Under the pieces are notes generated by a model that saw only the letters and a list, made by a program, of their open reading frames with translations, was not told the DNA's origin and searched no databases. A DNA stretch of 64,000 nucleotides, taken from SZUA-584 sp040768905. Lineage in GTDB: Bacteria > Bacillota > Clostridia > Christensenellales > SZUA-584. The first letter of the stretch is position 1. Each line of letters opens with the position of its first letter. This document shows positions 43,615-51,689 of the stretch, piece by piece. The DNA is taken from positions 2,356,001 to 2,420,000 of the forward strand of contig JAXGMA010000001.1 in NCBI GenBank assembly GCA_040768905.1, written 5' to 3'. Position numbers and translations under genes: made by a program.

Positions 43615-44673
43615 ATGTCAAAAATGATGAAAGCCCAGATCGTAAAAGCTCCTTATCAGATGGAGTATACTGAAATCCCGGTGCCGCAGATCAATGATGA
43701 TGAAGTGCTGATCAAAATCAAAGTTTGCGGGATATGCGGATCTGACTGGAGTATTTATACGGGCAAATATGCTGCGGATAAGCTGCCCATGATCACAGGA
43801 CATGAGTTTTGGGGCGAAATCGCAGAGGTTGGCAAAAATGCGAAAGGGTTAAAAGTGGGAGACCGCGTGGCGACAGATATTTGCCTGACATGCGGGACAT
43901 GCTATTTCTGCCGCAGAGGCGACGGCCTGCTTTGCCAAACGTTTACCCAGCTTGGCATCCATACACACGGCGGATTCGCCGAGTATGTGAAAGCGCCCTG
44001 GAAGAACTGTTATCAGATTCCCGATGAATTGGATGATTTTACAGCCGCCTTTATTGAGCCGCTGACCACGGTCATTCACGCTGCACAGCGCATGGACGCC
44101 GTGATAGGCGGATCTGTTGCGGTTATCGGATGCGGCCTTGGCATACTGCACGGCGCGATGGCTAAAGCAAGAGCATGTGCTCCCGTCATCGTGATCGGTG
44201 ACCATAAAGCAAGGCTTGAGACCGCTAAAAAGATGGGTGCCGATATCACCATCAATGTGAATGAAGTTGACGATGTGGTTGCTGAAGTGAAAAAGATCAC
44301 CGGCGGCATTGGCGTTGACTACGTACTCGAAGCAGTCGGCACCACCGGCACTTACGAGCAGGCGTTCAAGATGCTGCGCCGCGGCGGGAAGGTAGAGGCT
44401 TTTGGCATTGTGGCGCAAGGGCAGACAGCCGCGCTTGAACCGTATGAATTTGTGCTCGGTGAAAAGAAAGTCAGCGGTTCGTGCGCTGGCATTGGCAACA
44501 ACTGGGGTGATGCGATCACACTGTTAAAATACGGTATCATTGACCCGCGGCCGATGTTTTCTATGGCGGTACCGCTTGCCGAACTGAAAACAGCCATGGA
44601 GGAAATCAGGGAAAAGGACAATCTCGTGAAAGTGTTTGTTTGCCCTGAGCTTACGGAACGAAAGTATTTCTGA
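43615..44673 (+). CDS. Zinc-dependent medium-chain dehydrogenase (sorbitol/threonine type)
   Basis: A 352-residue MDR enzyme. The catalytic zinc residues are in VCGICGSDW and TGHEFWGE. The structural zinc cysteines are in CLTCGTCYFCRRGDGLLC, and the NAD-binding motif is VAVIGCGLGILHGA. The ATG at 43615 has AGAGGTGA upstream; an earlier in-frame codon at 43558 overlaps the previous gene without a site. It probably oxidises a polyol or sugar hydroxyl, or reduces the matching ketone. Confidence 0.9.
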   Translation: MSKMMKAQIVKAPYQMEYTEIPVPQINDDEVLIKIKVCGICGSDWSIYTGKYAADKLPMITGHEFWGEIAEVGKNAKGLKVGDRVATDICLTCGTCYFCRRGDGLLCQTFTQLGIHTHGGFAEYVKAPWKNCYQIPDELDDFTAAFIEPLTTVIHAAQRMDAVIGGSVAVIGCGLGILHGAMAKARACAPVIVIGDHKARLETAKKMGADITINVNEVDDVVAEVKKITGGIGVDYVLEAVGTTGTYEQAFKMLRRGGKVEAFGIVAQGQTAALEPYEFVLGEKKVSGSCAGIGNNWGDAITLLKYGIIDPRPMFSMAVPLAELKTAMEEIREKDNLVKVFVCPELTERKYF

Positions 44674-44684
44674 TTGAAAGGTAA

Positions 44685-44713
44685 AAGGGCTGCTCCTGAT
44701 TGGAGCAGCCCTT
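44685..44713 (+). promoter_or_regulatory. 12-bp hairpin just before the PfkB start
   Basis: A perfect stem AAGGGCTGCTCC / GGAGCAGCCCTT with a five-base loop ends eight bases before the ATG at 44722. The only ribosome site, GAAAGG at 44676-44681, lies before the stem. Folding would bring it to about 11 bases from the ATG. Confidence 0.75.
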
Positions 44714-44721
44714 CATTTTGT

Positions 44722-45669
44722 ATGATTATTACTGTCACCTTAAATCCCGCCATGGACAGGCTATTGTTCGTAGACGGATTCAGATTTGATGTCGCAAACA
44801 GGATATACCGCAGAGAAAACTGTGTGGGAGGCAAAGGTACACACGTGTCTGCAAATCTTGTGTGTCTCGGCGAAAAAAGCATCGCGACAGGGATCGCCAT
44901 GGGGGAAACCGGCTGTCAGATCATCGAAAGCTTAGAGGCGCTGGGCGTTACATGCGATTTTATTTATTCAACTGCCGGTGATTCGCGGACAAACTATATA
45001 CTGCTGGACGGGAAATCAAGCACATTGATCTGTGAGAAAGGCCCGGACGTTCCCAATGATGTGCTGGACGCATTTGCAGGGCATTATGAGCAGCTTTGCA
45101 AAAAAGCAGCCTATGTCATCATATCCGGAGATGCCTCGAATTTTGCATACGGTGCGGGAGCCTCTCTGCAGGATAAGCTGCTTGAAACAGCGCAGTTAAA
45201 AAGCGCGCGGATCATTTTTGACAGCGCAGGCGCTTCGCTCAGATCGGCCTTGAAACACAGCCCGTATATCATCAAGCCCAATGCGGAAGAATTGGCTGAG
45301 CTGACAAATATGCCGGTGGCGACCGATCAGGATATTTTGTGTGCGATGAAGAGCCTTGCCCCATATGACATCCATATCATCGCGGTATCGATGGGCAGCC
45401 GCGGCAGCATCGTTAAGATCGGCGGCAGGGTTTTCCGTGCAGGTATTGCAAAAGTGGAGGCACAAAACACAGTGGGCTGCGGAGACGCTTATTTGAGCGG
45501 TCTGGTGTATGCCATAAAAAACACATACACTCCGCAGCGTGCGCTTGCGCTTGCAGCTGCCTGCGGCGGCGCGGCGGCGCTGAATCCGCTGTCCGTTGGA
45601 TTTGATAAAGACAAAGCTTTTGCGCTTTGTGAAAATATAAGCATTGAAGAGATAGGAGAAGCAACATGA
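44722..45669 (+). CDS. PfkB-family sugar (phosphate) kinase, 1-phosphofructokinase-like
   Basis: A 315-residue ribokinase-fold kinase starting MIITVTLNPAMDR, as in FruK/LacC. The conserved GGKGTHVS (sugar contacts) and NTVGCGDAYLSGLV (anion hole and catalytic Asp) are present. It would phosphorylate a sugar phosphate, for instance a ketohexose-1-phosphate or tagatose-6-phosphate. The start follows a strong hairpin rather than a normal ribosome site. It overlaps the aldolase gene by four bases (ATGA). Confidence 0.87.
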   Translation: MIITVTLNPAMDRLLFVDGFRFDVANRIYRRENCVGGKGTHVSANLVCLGEKSIATGIAMGETGCQIIESLEALGVTCDFIYSTAGDSRTNYILLDGKSSTLICEKGPDVPNDVLDAFAGHYEQLCKKAAYVIISGDASNFAYGAGASLQDKLLETAQLKSARIIFDSAGASLRSALKHSPYIIKPNAEELAELTNMPVATDQDILCAMKSLAPYDIHIIAVSMGSRGSIVKIGGRVFRAGIAKVEAQNTVGCGDAYLSGLVYAIKNTYTPQRALALAAACGGAAALNPLSVGFDKDKAFALCENISIEEIGEAT

Positions 45670-46262
45670 AATACTTAGAAGAGCGCAGGAAGCTCCTGCA
45701 GATGGCCACTGATCTTTGGGAGCGCAAACTGACAAACGCAGCAGGAGGGAATCTCGCCATGCGCGTCGATGATAACCGCATACTGCTTTCGCCGTCCATG
45801 ATGAGCGAACTCAAGCATTGCCGTATCGACATAGAAGAGCCTTTGCTGATTGACTATGACTGCAACATCCTTGAGGGTACGGGCGCTCTTTCGCGTGAAG
45901 GAAAGATGCATGCGCTGATCTTGAAAAACATACCCGAAGTTGGCGGTGTGATCCATGCGCATCCATTTTATACAATGGTTTATGTGGCGGCAAGCAAACC
46001 GATTCCCCAGGTGACCGAAGCGACAATGAAAATGGGTGAAACGGGGCTTATCCATCAGGCTAAAGCCTACAGCATGGAGCTTGCGGAAAACGCCTATAAA
46101 TACTTCCTGCCTAAGAGGGAACAGCTCAAAATAACAGGGCTTTGCGGCATCCTGCCTTATCATGGGACAGTGGCAGTCGGCAAACACATAGAGCAGGCAT
46201 TTTCCGTTGTGGAACGCGTGGAAGCAGATGCCATATGCAATCTTTTAGGAAAGTTGATTTAG
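45666..46262 (+). CDS. Class II (zinc) aldolase, fuculose/rhamnulose-1-phosphate type
   Basis: A 198-residue aldolase/adducin-fold protein. The zinc site is visible in GGVIHAHPFYT, with a third histidine in LPYHGTVAVG, and the catalytic region has GALSREGKMH. Such enzymes split sugar 1-phosphates or related compounds into dihydroxyacetone phosphate and an aldehyde. With a rhamnulokinase-like kinase downstream, a deoxysugar-like route is plausible. Translation is coupled to the PfkB gene by the four-base overlap. Confidence 0.88.
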   Translation: MKYLEERRKLLQMATDLWERKLTNAAGGNLAMRVDDNRILLSPSMMSELKHCRIDIEEPLLIDYDCNILEGTGALSREGKMHALILKNIPEVGGVIHAHPFYTMVYVAASKPIPQVTEATMKMGETGLIHQAKAYSMELAENAYKYFLPKREQLKITGLCGILPYHGTVAVGKHIEQAFSVVERVEADAICNLLGKLI

Positions 46263-46266
46263 AGAC

Positions 46267-47742
46267 ATGCGCGCAAAAAACGTGATCGTCTGTGACATCG
46301 GGGCATCCAGCGCAAGAGTTTTTAATGCGGCGTATGACGGCAGCAAACTTTCGCTCGATACCATCCACAGATTTACGAATAAGCCTATATCCGTCGGACC
46401 AAGCCTTTACTGGGATATTTTTGCGCTCTATGAGGGCATCAAGAAGGGCATCGCTGCGGTTGGGAACCAAGCCGTATCCATCGGCATCGACGCGATGAGC
46501 AATGACTATCTACTCATTGACAAAACGGGCGCAATCACCGAGCCGCCGCACACATACAGGGATGCGCGTACTGTGGGCATGCTCGAGGAGATGGACAAAC
46601 TCATCACAAAAGAAGATTTATATTACCGTACCGGCTTGCAGTTTAACCGCATGAATTCTCTTTATCAGTGGCTGTCTGTCGCCAAATCGCGGCCGCAAAT
46701 ACTGGAAGCTGCCGACAGCCTTCTGTTTTTACCGGATGCACTCGTGTATTTTCTGAGCGGCGAGAAGCATACGGAGTATACATTGGCCAGCGTTTCGCAG
46801 GCCTATTCACCGGCCAAAAACAGCTGGGATACCGGCCTTTTGGAAAAAATCAAATTTCCGGCTCGGCTTCTTAATAACATCATCCAGCCGGCAACAAAAG
46901 CCGGAAACCTTTCATTAAGTGTATGTGGCGAGCTCTCTGTGAAAACGCTGCCGGTGATTGCCGTTGGCGAACATGACACGGCATCTGCTGTTGCGGCTGT
47001 GCCCAGCCTTGCGCCGCGCTTTGCCTATATCAGCAGCGGCACGTGGTCGATCGTCGGCACAGAGACTAAGGCCCCTTTGATCAACGAAAGAAGCTGCCGA
47101 CACGGGCTTGCCAATGAGGGCGGCGTGGGCGGACGTATCCGTCTTTTGAAAAACGTGATGGGGCTTTGGATACTGCAGGAGTGCCGACGTTACTGGCAGG
47201 AACGCGGAAAAGACTACAGTTTTGAAGATCTTGCCCGCATGGCTGAAAAATCAAAATGGAGCCAAGGGTTATTTGACCCCGACGATGAACTTTTCTATAA
47301 GCCCGGCCCGATGCCGGAGCTAATAAGCGCATATTTTGGGGCACACGGCGAGCCGGCGCCGCAACAAACCGGCGATATTGTCCGGTGCGTGCTGCTGAGC
47401 CTTGCGTGTAAATACAGATATGTACTCGAATGCTTGGAATTCGCCTGCGGCTATAAGCTGCCTGTCGTGCATATCGTCGGCGGCGGTTCAGCCAACGCGC
47501 CTCTTAACCAATTCACCGCCAATATCACGGGAAAGACAGTCTTCGCAGGGCCGTTGGAAGCGACGGCACTCGGCAACGCGATGGTCCAGCTTATCGCAAT
47601 GGGGGATTTTGCGTCTCTGGGCGAAGCCCGAAACGCTGTGATCAAATCAGTGGATTTACAGGAATTTGCGCCTGATAATAAGCCTCAATGGCAGGAGTTG
47701 TACGAGAGGTTCAGGGCAAAGACTGATTTGCTGCCCGTCTGA
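46267..47742 (+). CDS. FGGY-family kinase, rhamnulokinase-like
   Basis: A 491-residue kinase with phosphate-1 motif VCDIGASSARVF, the typical rhamnulokinase block GLQFNRMNSLYQW, and an adenosine region IVGGGSANAPLNQFTANITGK ending in GPLEATALGNAMVQ, as in RhaB. It begins four bases after the aldolase stop. It should phosphorylate a ketose (for instance rhamnulose or fuculose) that the aldolase then cleaves. No isomerase of the RhaA type is in the operon; the TIM barrel at 42618 could replace it. Confidence 0.9.
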   Translation: MRAKNVIVCDIGASSARVFNAAYDGSKLSLDTIHRFTNKPISVGPSLYWDIFALYEGIKKGIAAVGNQAVSIGIDAMSNDYLLIDKTGAITEPPHTYRDARTVGMLEEMDKLITKEDLYYRTGLQFNRMNSLYQWLSVAKSRPQILEAADSLLFLPDALVYFLSGEKHTEYTLASVSQAYSPAKNSWDTGLLEKIKFPARLLNNIIQPATKAGNLSLSVCGELSVKTLPVIAVGEHDTASAVAAVPSLAPRFAYISSGTWSIVGTETKAPLINERSCRHGLANEGGVGGRIRLLKNVMGLWILQECRRYWQERGKDYSFEDLARMAEKSKWSQGLFDPDDELFYKPGPMPELISAYFGAHGEPAPQQTGDIVRCVLLSLACKYRYVLECLEFACGYKLPVVHIVGGGSANAPLNQFTANITGKTVFAGPLEATALGNAMVQLIAMGDFASLGEARNAVIKSVDLQEFAPDNKPQWQELYERFRAKTDLLPV

Positions 47743-47777
47743 ATACAAGCAAAGGCTGGGCGTCTTAAAAAAGCGCC

Positions 47778-48090
47778 CTAACAGCTTCCAAGATCAGTTA
47801 ATATATGTTTAATGCCTTTTCCCTGAAGGCCGTTTGTAAACGCTTCTTCCCATTTGTCCTTGGGCGCGATCAGCACATCCGTTCTGATCGCGCCCAAGGA
47901 CAAAAGCGCCAAAGCTTTCTCCCACCACGCCCATTTTTGTGCGAACGAGCCGTGGATCGTGATTTCTTTGAGTATCACTGCATTGAGGTCAAAGCGGATA
48001 TTGTTTTCTGTCAACCCGATCTGGACATGTGTACCGCCTTTTTTATAGACTGAAGACTCGGCAAAATCGGTGTCAAAAAATTCACTTTGG
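47778..48090 (-). pseudogene. C-terminal remnant of a zinc alcohol dehydrogenase
   Basis: The last 78 or so residues read as the C-terminus of a medium-chain dehydrogenase (RFDLNAVILKEITIHGSFAQKW ... WEEAFTNGLQGKGIKHI). The frame continues upstream as KKGGTHVQIGLTE and then meets a stop, and no N-terminus exists. It is not a second copy of the gene at 43615, since the residues differ. A 21-bp perfect inverted repeat lies inside. It probably marks a past deletion. Confidence 0.75.
47853..47904. repeat. 21-bp perfect inverted repeat with 10-base loop
   Basis: The left arm 47853-47873 and right arm 47884-47904 are exact reverse complements around CACATCCGTT. Both arms lie inside the dehydrogenase remnant. 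No T-tract follows, so it is not a standard terminator. Confidence 0.95.
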
Positions 48091-48172
48091 CGATCCGCTC
48101 AAGAAAAAGAGATCAGATAAAGACAGAACCGTTAAGCAGCAGCATAACAACAAAAGAGAGTTTCGGTATTTG

Positions 48173-48201
48173 TTGAAAGGCACCGCTTGTTGGTGTATAC
48201 T
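48173..48201 (+). promoter_or_regulatory. Promoter of pfkA
   Basis: TTGAAA, 17 bases, TATACT, 52 bases before the pfkA ATG. Confidence 0.8.
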
Positions 48202-48252
48202 TGGTAAATAAAAATGTCAGTTGAAGCTTGGATCATATAAACGGAGGAAGGC

Positions 48253-49311
48253 ATGGCAAAAAGAATAGGAATACTCACCAGCGGAGGAGACTGCCCGGGC
48301 CTGAACGCTGCCATCAGAGGTGTTGCTAAAGCATCATACCATATGTTTGATGATGCGCAAATCATCGGGATCATGGACGGCTTCGGCGGGCTGATAGACG
48401 GGGACTTCCGTATCATGGAAAAGCATGAGTTCTCAGGAATACTGACTCTTGGCGGCACCATCTTAAGGACTTCCCGCGGTCACGGCCCGAACACAGGACA
48501 GAAGACGGGCAGGTTTCTTGATGTTTTCAAGACGATGTCCCGAAATTATGAAAAAATGGGGCTGGACTGCCTTGTGATGCTCGGCGGAGACGGGACGCAT
48601 GCGATGGCGGGAGATCTGGCCAATTACGGGCTCAATACCGTCAGCCTTCCCAAAACGATAGACAATGATATATGGGGAACCGATGTCACCTTCGGGTTCC
48701 AAAGCGCCGTTGATATTGCCACCGATGTGATCGATAAGGTACACACGACAGCACACTCGCATTCCCGCGTGATGATCGTGGAACTGATGGGGAATACGTC
48801 CGGCTGGCTGACGCTCAGTGCCGGGATAGCGGGCGGAGCGGATGTGATACTGCTGCCCGAGATACCGTACTCCATTGCGGCTGTCGCTGATGTCATCAAC
48901 GCGCGGTATGAGAACGGAAAACATTTTTCCATAATTGCGGTGGCAGAAGGCGCGCGCAGTGTGACAGATGAGCAGGATCAGGATCTGAAAGGCAAGCATT
49001 ATTCTATCGGCTACAAACTGGCTGATGAACTCACGCAGGTGATCGATATAGACACCCGCGTTGTCGTACCCGGGCATTACCAGCGCGGCGGCGCGCCATG
49101 CCCTTACGATCGGGTTTTGGCGACGCAGATGGGTGTTTATGCGGCGCAGCTTATCGAGGAACGCAGGTTTGGCCAAACGGTGGCTGTCAAAGGCGGTGTG
49201 GTGACATCCAACGATGTCAATGACGTGGCTGGGAAAACCAAAACGATACCGCTCGATGCTGAATTGCTGTGTGTGGGGCGTAAAATCGGACTGAGCTACG
49301 GCGAGGCATAA
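48253..49311 (+). CDS. pfkA: 6-phosphofructokinase
   Basis: A 352-residue PFKA-family enzyme that makes fructose 1,6-bisphosphate. Catalytic Asp137 is in PKTIDND, and the phosphate/nucleotide contact GGDGT is at 111-115. The equivalents of E. coli Gly104 and Gly124 are Gly114 and Lys134. Gly at the first position suggests ATP use, whereas Lys at the second is common in PPi-type and group III enzymes, so the donor is not certain. AGGAGG-like GGAGGAAGG precedes the ATG. glmU follows after 30 bases. Confidence 0.95.
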   Translation: MAKRIGILTSGGDCPGLNAAIRGVAKASYHMFDDAQIIGIMDGFGGLIDGDFRIMEKHEFSGILTLGGTILRTSRGHGPNTGQKTGRFLDVFKTMSRNYEKMGLDCLVMLGGDGTHAMAGDLANYGLNTVSLPKTIDNDIWGTDVTFGFQSAVDIATDVIDKVHTTAHSHSRVMIVELMGNTSGWLTLSAGIAGGADVILLPEIPYSIAAVADVINARYENGKHFSIIAVAEGARSVTDEQDQDLKGKHYSIGYKLADELTQVIDIDTRVVVPGHYQRGGAPCPYDRVLATQMGVYAAQLIEERRFGQTVAVKGGVVTSNDVNDVAGKTKTIPLDAELLCVGRKIGLSYGEA

Positions 49312-49341
49312 AGACCTGGCTTAAATGATGGAGAAACGTGC

Positions 49342-50712
49342 ATGAAAAACATAAAGACAATTTTACTTGCCGCGGGAAAAGGCACGCGGATGAAATCTGA
49401 CATACCAAAAGTGCTGCATCAGGCCGCGGGAAAACCCCTGGGTGAATGGGTCGCTGAAGCCGCATTGCAGGCTGCCGGCGCAAGGCCGGTGCTTGTCGTC
49501 GGCGCGGGTGCAGACGCTGTGCGCAAACATTTTGGGGACAGCGTGGATTATGCCGTTCAGGACCCCCAATTGGGCTCAGGCCATGCAGTGATGGCTGCGC
49601 GCGAGTATCTGTGCGGCGATGGATACGCACTTATCGTGGCGGGGGACATGCCGCTGCTGCGCGCCCAGACGCTCAAAAGGCTGGTCAAGAAAGCGATGGA
49701 CGAAAAGCTTGGTGCTTGTCTTTTATCGGCAACCGTGGACGATGCGTCCGGTTATGGGCGTATCATACGCAGCGGCGGGAATGTTGTGCGTATCGTCGAG
49801 CACCGTGATGCCACGGAGCAGCAGAAATCCATACGTGAGATCAATCTTTCGGTATATTGTTTTTCCATCCCTTTGCTTATGGAAGCTTTAAGCAGTTTGC
49901 AGCCTGCAAATGCGCAAGGCGAATATTATCTGACTGACTGCGTAGAATACCTTGCTTTAAAAGGCTATCGTGTTGAAACGATGAATTGTGACGACAGATC
50001 AGAAGGCCTTGGTGTCAACGATAAAGCGCAGCTTGCCGCCGCGGCAAAACTGTTAAGGCAGCGTATCAACACCGCGTTGATGGAAGGCGGTGTGACGATG
50101 GTCGATCCGGATAGCGTGTATATCGATGCATTGGTGACTATCGAGTCGGATGCTGTGGTGTACCCGGGCGTGACGCTGGAGGGCAGGACGCATATCGGAG
50201 CGCGAACGGTGCTTTACCCTGGAAGCCGCATCACGGACAGCAGGATCGGACAGGATTCGATCGTGCAGAACTCCGTGATCCTTGCATCAAGTGTCGGCAA
50301 CAATTCCACCATAGGGCCCTATGCGTATTTAAGGCCGAACAGCATAATCGGCAACGGATGCCGTGTGGGCGATTTCGTGGAAGTCAAGAATGCGCATATC
50401 AAAGACGGCGCGAAGGTTTCGCATCTCTCATACATCGGTGACGGTGAAATAGGTGAGAAAGCGAACATCGGCTGCGGCGTTGTCTTTGTGAATTACGACG
50501 GGATCAGGAAGAATAAAACGGTCGTTGGCGACAACGCTTTTGTGGGCTGTAACGCCAATCTGATCGCGCCTGTCACCATCGGCGACGGGGCGTATATTGC
50601 GGCCGGAACGACTGTGACAAACAATGTTGAGCCTGAGAGCTTGTGCATAGGTCGCAGCCGCCAAAAGATCATCCCGGGATGGGCAAAAAGACGAAGAAAA
50701 GAGACAGACTAA
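49342..50712 (+). CDS. glmU: Bifunctional GlmU (GlcNAc-1-P uridyltransferase / acetyltransferase)
   Basis: A 456-residue enzyme making UDP-GlcNAc for cell wall. The N-terminal nucleotidyltransferase has LAAGKGTRMKSDIPKVLH and GSGHAVMAA. The C-terminal left-handed beta-helix acetyltransferase shows hexapeptide repeats (about 250-430) and the acetyl-transfer region SYIGDGEIGEKANIGCG. Length and order are standard. GGAG precedes the ATG. Confidence 0.97.
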   Translation: MKNIKTILLAAGKGTRMKSDIPKVLHQAAGKPLGEWVAEAALQAAGARPVLVVGAGADAVRKHFGDSVDYAVQDPQLGSGHAVMAAREYLCGDGYALIVAGDMPLLRAQTLKRLVKKAMDEKLGACLLSATVDDASGYGRIIRSGGNVVRIVEHRDATEQQKSIREINLSVYCFSIPLLMEALSSLQPANAQGEYYLTDCVEYLALKGYRVETMNCDDRSEGLGVNDKAQLAAAAKLLRQRINTALMEGGVTMVDPDSVYIDALVTIESDAVVYPGVTLEGRTHIGARTVLYPGSRITDSRIGQDSIVQNSVILASSVGNNSTIGPYAYLRPNSIIGNGCRVGDFVEVKNAHIKDGAKVSHLSYIGDGEIGEKANIGCGVVFVNYDGIRKNKTVVGDNAFVGCNANLIAPVTIGDGAYIAAGTTVTNNVEPESLCIGRSRQKIIPGWAKRRRKETD

Positions 50713-50735
50713 CCATTGATAGAGCACAATACAAA

Positions 50736-50768
50736 AAGACCGTCACTGATAACAGTCACGGTCTTATT
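50736..50768 (+). terminator. Terminator of pfkA-glmU
   Basis: AAGACCGT / ACGGTCTT 8-bp stem with a longer imperfect interior, followed by a T-rich tail. Confidence 0.75.
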
Positions 50769-50857
50769 TTTATTGCGTCTTATCGCTTTGTCAAAATATC
50801 TTCGATCTCCTTGATGTCTGCCCTGTTTTGTTCTGAAAGGCCCATAGCCTCTAATTC

Positions 50858-51669
50858 TTACCATTCGACCAAAGACCATGTATCACCGTAGAAGTAACTT
50901 GACATGCATAGATACAACTCCCAATCGTATCCGGCAATAAAGGCAATTCTTGAAAACTGATTGTATCTTGTGGCCGCGCCAGAGTACAGTTTAAAAGTGA
51001 CTGTGCCTGTTTTGCCGGGCTTGATTTCCTGATATCCCTTCTTTCTCAAGCTGCTGCTTGAAAATTCAAGAAGCTTGTTGTATTCATCGCTCGTGTCATC
51101 GATCAATAATGCGTAATCGCAAACAAACAATGGCTGTGTCCCATTCTTCTTGTCTTGATATATTTCATTGCCAAGGAATTCAAAAGGCCCGAGGGGAGAA
51201 GATGAATAAAACACATCATAACCGGAAGCGCCTTTGGCCTTTTTCCATGTCAGTGTGACCGTATAAGGGTAGCTTATTGTTTTGGGTGTCACGGGCGTAT
51301 TTGGCGGTGCCAAAGCAGCGGCTACAGCTGAATACAAACTCGGCTCTTTGGCGGTACCCACACGCGAAACCCTGACTTTGTAATAATAGCTCATTCCGGG
51401 TGTCAAGCCGGAACCAAAACGGCCTGTTCAGCTGCAGCCTCGGCTTCGATATCCAGATGAACAGCTTCGGTATAGAAAGCCCAGGTTTTCGGAGTATAAT
51501 CGGGTTGGTTTAGCACATAGACGGTGCGCTCTCCATCACTGAACTCTGCATTGATGACGGCCGTCAAATCGCTGGGTTCTGCAGCCATTGCTGCAAATGA
51601 AAAAATGCTTAAAAATTGGCATGCAGCTATGCCTTTAAAAAGGATAGCGCGGCTTCTTGTTGATCACAT
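50858..51669 (-). pseudogene. Decayed paralogue of the fibronectin-III surface protein
   Basis: Three signs of decay are visible. The ATG at 51667-51669 is followed at once by an in-frame TGA (51664-51666), and then by a signal peptide like that of the next gene (STRSRAILFKG ... FSFAAMAAEP). A FIVAR-like segment (AEFSDGERTVYVLNQPDYTPKTWAFYTEAV) then ends in a stop at about 51403. In another frame, a partial fibronectin-III module (GLTPGMSYYYKVRVSRVG) continues to a C-terminus at 50858. An internal deletion with frame change is the simplest reading. The 3' part of 182 residues is open but has no clear start. Confidence 0.75.
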
Positions 51670-51689
51670 ACGTGCGGCTGGCAGGCAGA

